Of a stretch of 64,000 nucleotides of DNA, positions 43,976-50,698 are shown piece after piece (within the stretch, counting starts at the first letter, position 1; each line of letters begins with the position of its first letter). This stretch comes from Poriferisodalis sp965204125 (GTDB taxonomy: Bacteria > Actinomycetota > Acidimicrobiia > Acidimicrobiales > Poriferisodalaceae). The DNA lies in NCBI RefSeq assembly GCF_965204125.1, contig NZ_OZ241968.1:3224001-3288000 (forward strand). Reading direction: 5' to 3'. The notes beneath the pieces are model-generated. The model ran no database searches. It saw only the letters and a list, made by a program, of their open reading frames with translations, and was not told the origin of the DNA. A program made the translations under genes and the position numbers.

Positions 43976-44362
43976 ATGACCAGGACCCGGCTATTCGTCA
44001 GCTTTGACTACGACCACGACGTGGACCTGAAGAACCTCCTCGTCGGACAAGCGAGGAACTCCGATTCGCCTTTCGAGATCGCCGATTGGTCAATCAAGTC
44101 TGCTTCCCCAAGCTGGCGACAAGATGCGCGACGACGGATCCGGTCGTCGAACGTCGTTGCAGTGATCTGCGGAGAACACACGCACACCGCCTCCGGAGTT
44201 GCGACTGAGCTATCGATTGCACAAGACGAGCGTGCCCCCTACTTCCTGCTCTGGGGGCGACCTCACGCAATCTGCCGAAAGCCGGCGAACGCAACGACCC
44301 AAGACCAGATCTACTCGTGGTCTTGGGAGAATCTCAAGATCTTGGTCGGCGGTGGACGGTGA
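43976..44362 (+). CDS. TIR-like (ThsB/MTH538-type) domain protein
   Basis: 128 residues forming a single domain. RLFVSFDYDHD at the start, ADWSIK, then SSNVVAVICGEHTHTASGVATELSIAQDE match the TIR-like fold of Thoeris ThsB/MTH538 proteins, with glutamate 79 as the candidate catalytic residue. ThsB proteins make cyclic ADP-ribose-type signals after phage infection. ATG 43976 was chosen because residues upstream lack domain features. The stop overlaps the next gene by 4 nt (GTGA), so the pair is translationally coupled. No ThsA (SIR2 or macro-TM) gene is adjacent. Confidence 0.8.
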   Translation: MTRTRLFVSFDYDHDVDLKNLLVGQARNSDSPFEIADWSIKSASPSWRQDARRRIRSSNVVAVICGEHTHTASGVATELSIAQDERAPYFLLWGRPHAICRKPANATTQDQIYSWSWENLKILVGGGR

Positions 44363-44850
44363 GTGAGACCGCTGCTCGGAACGGACATGACGGAGAACAA
44401 GTACTGGAGCTCTACCGGCTGTCGGTAGAGATGGCTGATCGTGTCTCGGCGCGCCGGGCGTCGGCCAACAGCTACTTCTTCACTGTGCAGGCCGGACTCG
44501 CGATCGCACTGGGTGCATTCGCAGTTCGCCCACCGGAAGGCGAGGATGCCGATCCTGACCGATTCGTCCTGGCTCTCGCTGCCCTCGCGGGAGTTGTGAT
44601 CGCCGGAGCGTGGTGGCTGTTACTCCGTTCGTATCGTGATCTCAATGCCGCCAAGTTCGAGGTGATCGGACGTATTGAGAGCCAACATCTCCCGATCCAG
44701 ACGTTCAATGACGAGTGGGACCACCTCAAGGGCCTAAGGCCTGAGCGATGGAAGCTTGGCTACTCGGAGCAAGGCCGAATCGAACGTGCCGTGCCACTGG
44801 CCTTCTTGGCGCTCTATGCAACCCTCGTGGTGTACGTCATTCTCAACTGA
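44359..44850 (+). CDS. Small three-helix membrane protein coupled to the TIR gene (candidate effector, RipA-like)
   Basis: 163 residues starting at GTG 44359. Predicted membrane helices at about 39-57, 69-89 and 144-162. An amphipathic N-terminal helix (EMADRVSARRASANSYFF) precedes helix 1, and the loop has RSYRDLNAAKFEVI and NDEWDHLK. This pattern resembles the small oligomeric membrane proteins often annotated RipA-like that sit beside TIR-like genes. A role as the membrane-disrupting effector of the TIR signal is inferred from coupling and topology, not shown. Confidence 0.7.
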   Translation: MSETAARNGHDGEQVLELYRLSVEMADRVSARRASANSYFFTVQAGLAIALGAFAVRPPEGEDADPDRFVLALAALAGVVIAGAWWLLLRSYRDLNAAKFEVIGRIESQHLPIQTFNDEWDHLKGLRPERWKLGYSEQGRIERAVPLAFLALYATLVVYVILN

Positions 44851-44856
44851 TGAACC

Positions 44857-44896
44857 GCGGCGCTCCCTCGGGCCGGGCTCTACAGCAGAGCTAGCG
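44857..44896 (+). repeat. Right 40-bp direct repeat flanking the defence cassette
   Basis: Second copy of the element at 41076-41115, same orientation, 38/40 identical. It begins 6 bp after the stop of the membrane-protein gene and ends 46 bp before the acetyltransferase ATG. Removing the interval between copies would place the PhyH and acetyltransferase genes divergently around one repeat. Confidence 0.85.
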
Positions 44897-44942
44897 TCCA
44901 CTGTTGACGAAGTGGCGGCGACGCCCGACGTTGGGAGCACAG

Positions 44943-45575
44943 ATGGAGATCGTGACCGTCGACGGCGAGCGGGCGGCACAGTTCACCGCCGAAGTTGTTG
45001 AGCTGGCTCACGCGACCGGTCCCTCGACCTACGACTACCAATTCGGCTCGCGGGCCGTCTTCAACCGCCTGGTCGGCGACTCATGGCTCGCTGAAGGCAC
45101 CCTCTTTGGCTACGACGAGACCACCGTCGCTCTCGACGGCGACGACCTGCTGGGCATCGAGATCGGCTTCGCAGGCCCGGAATTCGAGCACCGCAAGAAG
45201 ACACTGCGCCCGCTGTGGTCGCCAATCATCGAGGACGGCGTCGTCACCCATGACGAGCTTGCCGAGCTGGGACGGCGCACCTACCTCGCCGGTTATCTCA
45301 ACGTGGTCATACCCGCAAGCGCCTACTACGTCCACGCGCTCTCGGTGCGGCCCGAACTGCACGGCCAGGGCATCGGCGCAGCGCTCATGAAGGACGCCAT
45401 CGATCGGGCCGCCGACGAGGGGTACCGGGTTGTCCACCTCGACGTGCTGTCGGATAATCCCGCCGTCAAGTTCTATGAAGCCTTCGGCTTCGAGGTGCTG
45501 GCCCAAACCGTCGCGCCCATTCCCCACAGTCACGGCGTGCCGATGGAACAGCGCATGTCGCTCGATCTGCGCTGA
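44943..45575 (+). CDS. GNAT-family N-acetyltransferase
   Basis: 210 residues. The acetyl-CoA pyrophosphate loop is in ALSVRPELHGQGIGAALMKDAID near residue 140 (core HGQGIGAAL), followed by NPAVKFYEAFGFEV, the normal GNAT C-terminus. The N-terminal half is longer than average and might bind a small-molecule amine. ATG 44943 fits the fold. It lies immediately to the right of the defence cassette and has no obvious operon partner apart from a haloalkane dehalogenase 61 bp downstream. Confidence 0.9.
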   Translation: MEIVTVDGERAAQFTAEVVELAHATGPSTYDYQFGSRAVFNRLVGDSWLAEGTLFGYDETTVALDGDDLLGIEIGFAGPEFEHRKKTLRPLWSPIIEDGVVTHDELAELGRRTYLAGYLNVVIPASAYYVHALSVRPELHGQGIGAALMKDAIDRAADEGYRVVHLDVLSDNPAVKFYEAFGFEVLAQTVAPIPHSHGVPMEQRMSLDLR

Positions 45576-45636
45576 ACTAAGCGCCGAACCCGACACCGGT
45601 GCCCGGCACTGGCCCCGACATACCCGGAGACCACAC

Positions 45637-46599
45637 GTGACCGACTTCGTTCGCACCGACGACGCGCACTTCGACGCACTGACTGACTGGGACTACGAGC
45701 CCCGCTACCACCAGTGGAAAGACCTGCGCATCCACTACGTCGACGAAGGGCCCGCCGACGGGCCGGTCATGCTGCTGCTGCACGGCATGCCGACATGGGC
45801 ATACCTGTACCGCACGATGATCCCCGGACTCGTCGACGCCGGCTACCGATGCATCGCCCCCGACCATCTCGGATTCGGCCGCAGCGACAAGCCCACCGAT
45901 CCGAACTGGTACTCGATCGCCCGCCACACCGAGGTGCTGAGCTCGCTCGTCAGCGGCCTGGATCTGACAGACATCTCGGTGGTCTGCCAGGACTGGGGCG
46001 GCCCGATCGGCCTCGCCCAAGCAGCGATGATGCCCGATCGCTTCAGCCGCCTCATCATCATGAACACGTGGCTCCACCACCCGGAGTTCGACTACGACGA
46101 GAGCTTCCTGCACTGGATCGACGCCTGGAAGCCGGGCGGCCGGTATGCCCACCCGCAGCCGAGCATCGGGCTCGTGCCGCTGCTGGCGGGACGCATGGTG
46201 CGATCACGCGATGTGGTGCCCGCGATCAAAGCGAGAGTCGAACCCGAGCTCGAGGGCGACGCGGCCCTGCGGTACGCGGGGTTCTCGGCGCCGTTCCGGG
46301 GCCTGCCCGAAGAGGGCTTCAACGGCGCCCGGTGGTTCCCGCTCTCCATCCCCGTCGGGAACTACGACAGCGGCAACGGTGCCGGGCAGGACCTGCATTA
46401 CCGGGTGCTACTGGGCTGGGACAAGGCCGCCCACTTCATCTGGGGCGCCCAAGACGAGGGCTTCGACGAGAATTGGGGCCGCACCTGGGCCGGCCAGATG
46501 AATGCGCCGATCGACGTGCTGGCAGACGCCGGTCACTTCCTGCAGTTCACCCACGGCCCCGAGATCGTCGAGCACATCCTGCGACGCGCCAAGAGTTAA
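45637..46599 (+). CDS. Haloalkane dehalogenase-like alpha/beta hydrolase (second copy)
   Basis: 320 residues. HGMPTW oxyanion motif, nucleophile elbow CQDWGG with Asp plus halide-contact Trp, and DAGHFLQFTHG with the catalytic histidine. It shares layout with the enzyme at 30029-30937 but differs at the HGxP position and cap domain. Halide release from haloalkanes or haloacids is likely, with epoxide hydrolysis as the alternative. The GTG at 45637 fits the family N-terminus. It converges on the TauD-type gene with 10 bp between stops. Confidence 0.87.
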   Translation: MTDFVRTDDAHFDALTDWDYEPRYHQWKDLRIHYVDEGPADGPVMLLLHGMPTWAYLYRTMIPGLVDAGYRCIAPDHLGFGRSDKPTDPNWYSIARHTEVLSSLVSGLDLTDISVVCQDWGGPIGLAQAAMMPDRFSRLIIMNTWLHHPEFDYDESFLHWIDAWKPGGRYAHPQPSIGLVPLLAGRMVRSRDVVPAIKARVEPELEGDAALRYAGFSAPFRGLPEEGFNGARWFPLSIPVGNYDSGNGAGQDLHYRVLLGWDKAAHFIWGAQDEGFDENWGRTWAGQMNAPIDVLADAGHFLQFTHGPEIVEHILRRAKS

Positions 46600-46609
46600 G
46601 CAGCGCCGA

Positions 46610-47455
46610 TCAGACCGGGCGATCGCCGATGAGCGTCACCCGCTCCATGCGCCGGTGCATGCCGCCGTGGTCGGGCACGGCGTAGTGCTGGGTGCACCGG
46701 TTGTCCCATTGCGCGATCGAGCCGGGCCGCCACCGGAACCGGCATTGGTATTCAGGTGTCGCAGCCTCGTCGTAGAGGCGCTGGCGCAGCGAGCGGCTCT
46801 CATCGGGCGTCATTCCGTCGATCGTGAGCGTGAAGATTCGGTTGATGTACAGGCTCCTGCGTCCGGTGACCGGGTGCGTTCGCACGACAGGGTGCTTCTG
46901 ATCCGGGAATCGTTCCGCGGCCTCAGCCCGCTTGCTGTCGCTCATGCCGCGGCCGAATGCCTTGACGTAGGAGTGGATCGCAAAGCTGCCGTCGATCTGT
47001 TCCCTGAGATCGTCGGGAAGGCGCTCGTAGGCCAGCTCCATGTTCGCGAAGCAGGTGTCTCCGCCATACGGCGGCACGATGCGGCCCAGCAAAACGGAGC
47101 CGAGCGGCGGGCACTCGCGAAACGTCACATCGGAGTGCCAGGTTTCGGCGGCATAGAAGCTCTCGGCTGTGGACTCGAGCACCAAGATCTCCGGGTGCCC
47201 CTCGACGTGCGGCGCGAACGGGTGGATTTCCAGCTCGCCGAGCGCCCGCCCGTAGGCCACATGCTGGGCCTGGGTCAACTGCTGGTCCCGGAAGAACAGC
47301 ACCTTGTGAGCCAGCCAGGCCTCCTGCAATTCTGCAATGAGCTCGTCGTCGAGCTCTCGGAGGTCGACGTTGGCGATCTCCGCACCGATCGAACCCGTGA
47401 GCGGCTCCACCCGGATGCGGTTGTAGTCCCCCGGTTTCACCGCATCGACACGCAC
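46610..47455 (-). CDS. TauD/TfdA-family Fe(II)/2-oxoglutarate dioxygenase
   Basis: 281 residues, normal length. The iron ligands are in TWHSDVTF (HxD) and QHYAVPDH, with the 2-oxoglutarate arginine in the MHRRMERVT segment. HPVVRTHPVTGRRSLYIN is a strong TauD/TfdA signature. The family hydroxylates next to sulfonate, aryloxyacetate or other leaving groups. No taurine transporter genes are adjacent, so the substrate is open. Confidence 0.93.
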   Translation of the reverse strand: MRVDAVKPGDYNRIRVEPLTGSIGAEIANVDLRELDDELIAELQEAWLAHKVLFFRDQQLTQAQHVAYGRALGELEIHPFAPHVEGHPEILVLESTAESFYAAETWHSDVTFRECPPLGSVLLGRIVPPYGGDTCFANMELAYERLPDDLREQIDGSFAIHSYVKAFGRGMSDSKRAEAAERFPDQKHPVVRTHPVTGRRSLYINRIFTLTIDGMTPDESRSLRQRLYDEAATPEYQCRFRWRPGSIAQWDNRCTQHYAVPDHGGMHRRMERVTLIGDRPV

Positions 47456-47532
47456 GTCATGTCCTCCCAGCGGCGCACACAGCGCACGGCGCAGCCGCTC
47501 CTGATGGTTCAGCTAACCACAATCGGCGGCCG

Positions 47533-47922
47533 CTACTCCTTGTAGGCGACAGCCTCGATCTCGATGAGCGCCCCCGGGATGATGATGCCGGCGATGACTG
47601 TCGTGCTCGCCGGCGGTTCACCCGGGAAGTACTTCTTGCGGGCGGCGCTGTAGGAGCCGTACTGGTCAACATCGGTGATGAACGCCTGCAGCTTGACGAC
47701 ATCGGACATCTCGAAGCCCTCTTCGGCGAGCGCGAGCTGGATGTATTCGAAGATCTCCTCGGTCTGACCGCCCATGTCCTTGGTGAGATCGTTGGCGATG
47801 CAGCCCGAGACATAAACCGACGGACCAGCCCTCACCGCCGGCGCGAACGCCCCGGAACGGATCAGCTCGGGGACTGGATGCGCCTCGATGAGCGCTTCTG
47901 AACGAATGACCTTGCCTGCCAT
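47533..47922 (-). CDS. RidA-family (YjgF/YER057c/UK114) protein
   Basis: 129 residues. GPSVYVSGCIANDLTKDMGGQTEEIFEYIQ and the C-terminal GIIIPGALIEIEAVAY (core PGALIEIE) match the RidA trimer fold. Archetypal RidA has an arginine in a conserved C-terminal position (R105) for imine deamination, and here that region reads AGIIIPG, lacking an obvious arginine, so this is probably an Rid2-7 type with another role. It sits 77 bp upstream of the TauD gene on the same strand. Confidence 0.88.
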   Translation of the reverse strand: MAGKVIRSEALIEAHPVPELIRSGAFAPAVRAGPSVYVSGCIANDLTKDMGGQTEEIFEYIQLALAEEGFEMSDVVKLQAFITDVDQYGSYSAARKKYFPGEPPASTTVIAGIIIPGALIEIEAVAYKE

Positions 47923-48091
47923 GGACGGAGACTAACCCTGAGTCCAAGTGCCAGCAGCGAGACGGCAACGGAGCGCTTGAAGCATCAACGCAGGTCCTAC
48001 GCTGAGCCCATCAGCCCGCTCGCCGCGCTCCGGCTGGCTGCCACCTGATCGGCCCGTTCGACCGGCCGGTCACGACCCGAGGAAACCATCG

Positions 48092-49330
48092 ATGACCGAC
48101 ACGGCACCCGTCGACGACTGGGGCACCGACTACGACATCTTCGACTCCGGATACGTACGCGACCCGGCGCCCGTGTGGGACGAGCTGCGGGAACGCTGCC
48201 CGGTCGCACACACGGAGCGCTGGGGCGGCTCGTTCCTGCCGACCCGCTACCAGGACGTGCAGGCGCTCGCCAAGATGGTGCCCGAGTTGTCCAGCGCGGA
48301 CCCGCTGGTGACCACACCCCCTCCGGAGATCATCGAAGAATTGATGCTGGACCCGGTGTTCGAGAGGTACGGCGCCAACGCCGCCCCCATCTCTGAAGAC
48401 CCGCCCGTCCACGGCTGGACCCGACGCCTGCTGCTACCGCACTTCACGCAGAAGGCCGTGCAGGCTCACCGCCAGTACACGCTCGACCTCGCGAACCGCC
48501 TCATCGACGACTTCATCGACGCAGGCACCGCCGACGCCGCCGGGCAGTACGCCCAGCAGATCCCGCCCCGGGTCATTGCGCACCTGATGGACGTCGACGA
48601 GAGCCGAGTGGACGATTTCACCTACTGGGTGCAGTGCATCTTGGAACTGGGTCTGGCAGACGTACAACTCCGCCTCAAGTACCGCAGAGTGATCCGCGAT
48701 TACTTCCAGGAAGTCGTGGAGGACAAGCTGGCCAACCCCGATGACGGCTTCGTCTCGGCGCTGCTGGCCGGTACCGGCGACAACGGTGAGCCGGTCGATC
48801 CCATGAGGGTGGTGGGCATGCTCAACCTGCAGCTCATCGCAGGCATCGACACCACGTGGAGCTCGATCGGCTCGGCTCTGTGGCATTTCGGCACCCACGC
48901 TGCCGACCGCGAGCGGATGGTGGCCGAGCCCGAGCTGTGGCCGACAGCCATCGAGGAGCTGCTGCGCTTCTACTCGCCGGTGACGATGGGTCGCCGGGCA
49001 GCCCAGGACGTGTCCTATGGCGGGGTCACGATTCCGCAGGGAAGCAAAGTGCTGATGAACTTCCCCGCAGCCAACCGCGACCCGGAAGTGTTCGAGCGAC
49101 CCGATGAGGTCATCCTGGACCGGCCTCACAACCGGCACATCGCGTTCGGTGCGGGTATTCACCGCTGCGCCGGCTCGAACCTAGCCAGGCTTGAGATGGA
49201 CATTGCACTGCGCACCTGGTTCGAGCGCATCCCGGACTTCGAAGTGAGTGACCCCGACGCCGTCACTTGGGCAGGGGGACAAGTCCGCGGCCCTCGCTGC
49301 CTGCCGGTCCGCTTTCCATCCGCCGGCTGA
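48092..49330 (+). CDS. Cytochrome P450 (class I, soluble)
   Basis: 412 residues. I-helix oxygen-binding motif AGIDTTWSS near residue 250, ExxR in EELLR near 290, and heme loop FGAGIHRCAG near 352 with the thiolate cysteine. It is a soluble actinobacterial-type P450 requiring ferredoxin and reductase from elsewhere, since none is adjacent. GAGGAAACC just upstream supports ATG 48092. Its substrate is unknown, but neighbours process aromatic compounds. Confidence 0.95.
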   Translation: MTDTAPVDDWGTDYDIFDSGYVRDPAPVWDELRERCPVAHTERWGGSFLPTRYQDVQALAKMVPELSSADPLVTTPPPEIIEELMLDPVFERYGANAAPISEDPPVHGWTRRLLLPHFTQKAVQAHRQYTLDLANRLIDDFIDAGTADAAGQYAQQIPPRVIAHLMDVDESRVDDFTYWVQCILELGLADVQLRLKYRRVIRDYFQEVVEDKLANPDDGFVSALLAGTGDNGEPVDPMRVVGMLNLQLIAGIDTTWSSIGSALWHFGTHAADRERMVAEPELWPTAIEELLRFYSPVTMGRRAAQDVSYGGVTIPQGSKVLMNFPAANRDPEVFERPDEVILDRPHNRHIAFGAGIHRCAGSNLARLEMDIALRTWFERIPDFEVSDPDAVTWAGGQVRGPRCLPVRFPSAG

Positions 49331-49350
49331 AACGATCAACCAGGCCGTTC

Positions 49351-50133
49351 TCAGAGTTCGGGGAGATTGGCGCCTCCGTCGCTGTGGATGAAGCGGCCGG
49401 TCATGCCCCGTGAGGCTTCCGAGGCCAGGAACACGTAGCTCTCGGCGTGGTCTGCGGGGCCGAGAGCTACACTCAGCGGGCTCCGCCGACGGATGGACTC
49501 GACCCGGTCGGGCTCCTGACCCAAGGATCGGTCGTGCAGGCCGAGTGAGCGCAGGCCGCGCAGGTCGGTGCCGTGGGTGCCGCCCGGGGCGACGCCGTTG
49601 ACCCGGATCTCGGGCGCCAGCTCGCGGGCCAGCGACTCCACGCAGCCCCGCACCGCGAACTTGCTGGCCACGTAGAGGACCCCGCCGCGGCCCGGCATGA
49701 AGCTGCTGGTGGAGCCGGTCAGGATGACCGACCCCCGGTGGGTCCGCAGGGGCTCGATTGCGGCGCGGACGGCCAGCAGCATGGAGCGCACGTTGACGTT
49801 CATGATCTCGGCGAAGGCGTCGTCGAGCGCATCTCGGGGCAGCTCGCCGAGCCCGAGGTAGAAGTCGAACAGCCCGACGCAGCTCACCAGCGTGTCGATG
49901 CCCCCGAATGCGTCCACCATCGCGGCGACGGCGATGTCGTTGTCGTCTGCGCTGGTGGCATCGCCGCGGATCACCGGTCCGGCCGATGCCGCGGCCAGCG
50001 ACTCGCACTTGTGCGGATCGATCTCGAGCGAGCCGACACTGGCACCCTCGGCCAGGAAGGCATCGTGTACTCCTCGGCCGATGCCCGAACCGGCCCCGAT
50101 GATGAGCGCCCGGTTGCCTGCCAGCCTGCTCAT
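49351..50133 (-). CDS. cis-Dihydrodiol dehydrogenase-like SDR (BphB type)
   Basis: 260 residues. GAGSGIGRG cofactor loop, catalytic serine in ILTGSTSS and YVASK. VNGVAPGGTHGTDLRGLRSLG (core APGGTHGTDLRG) is the signature stretch of biphenyl-2,3-dihydrodiol dehydrogenase-type enzymes. These rearomatise the cis-dihydrodiol made by ring-hydroxylating dioxygenases, giving catechols and NADH. It lies 34 bp after the dioxygenase beta subunit gene on the same strand, which fits this role. Confidence 0.88.
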   Translation of the reverse strand: MSRLAGNRALIIGAGSGIGRGVHDAFLAEGASVGSLEIDPHKCESLAAASAGPVIRGDATSADDNDIAVAAMVDAFGGIDTLVSCVGLFDFYLGLGELPRDALDDAFAEIMNVNVRSMLLAVRAAIEPLRTHRGSVILTGSTSSFMPGRGGVLYVASKFAVRGCVESLARELAPEIRVNGVAPGGTHGTDLRGLRSLGLHDRSLGQEPDRVESIRRRSPLSVALGPADHAESYVFLASEASRGMTGRFIHSDGGANLPEL

Positions 50134-50167
50134 CGCGGGTCCTTCTCGGAGACGTCACACGGCTGCT

Positions 50168-50698
50168 TCACAGGAAGATCGCCAGGTTCTGGGTGCGCAG
50201 GACCGACTCATCGATCTCGATGTCGCGTTGCCGCAGGCGCAGGCCATCCTCCGTCGGGATCAGCACGTCGGTCCGCCCCGCCGACAGCAGGCTCGGGGCG
50301 GTGCGGTCGCCGCGTGAGCGGTACAGCATCACCGCCGACTCCACGATCAGCTCGTCGCCGGCACCCTCGAAGGTCCGCACGTTGGAGACATGGTGGCGAA
50401 TGCGGCTCTGGGGGTCCTCGGTCCACGCGTAGTCGGTCTGGAAACGCTGCACGCGCTTCTGCAGCGAGTACCAGTCCTCGTCGAAGTGATGCATGGTCTG
50501 CACGTCGACCTCGTCGGCAGCCTTGACAGCGGTGACTCGCACCGGCATGCGGTAGCGGATCCGAGGGTCCATCAGCCCCAGCCATGCCTCGAAGTCGGAC
50601 GTGTCGAGCAGGTGTGCCTCTTCGGTCAGGAACTGTGCGGCTATCTGGTGCCGCTCGTCGGTGTAGGGAAGCGGTGCCTGAGACTGCCCGGAACTCAC
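50168..50698 (-). CDS. Ring-hydroxylating dioxygenase beta (small) subunit
   Basis: 176 residues of the SnoaL/NTF2-like beta subunit: FLTEEAHLLDTSDFEAWLGLMDPRIRYRMPVR (core FEAWLGLMDPRIRY) and RIRHHVSNV with the terminal RQRDIEIDESVLRTQNLAIFL pattern (end TQNLAIFL). Beta subunits are structural and influence specificity. The GTG at 50698 overlaps the alpha subunit stop by 4 nt, so alpha and beta are translationally coupled. Confidence 0.93.
   Translation of the reverse strand: MSSGQSQAPLPYTDERHQIAAQFLTEEAHLLDTSDFEAWLGLMDPRIRYRMPVRVTAVKAADEVDVQTMHHFDEDWYSLQKRVQRFQTDYAWTEDPQSRIRHHVSNVRTFEGAGDELIVESAVMLYRSRGDRTAPSLLSAGRTDVLIPTEDGLRLRQRDIEIDESVLRTQNLAIFL

Noticed and set aside
41076..44896. Direct repeats as ends of an insertion sequence or a tRNA attachment site
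   Set aside because: No transposase or integrase lies between them, the repeats are direct and not terminal inverted, and the 40-mer shows no T-loop or acceptor-stem features of a tRNA 3' end.
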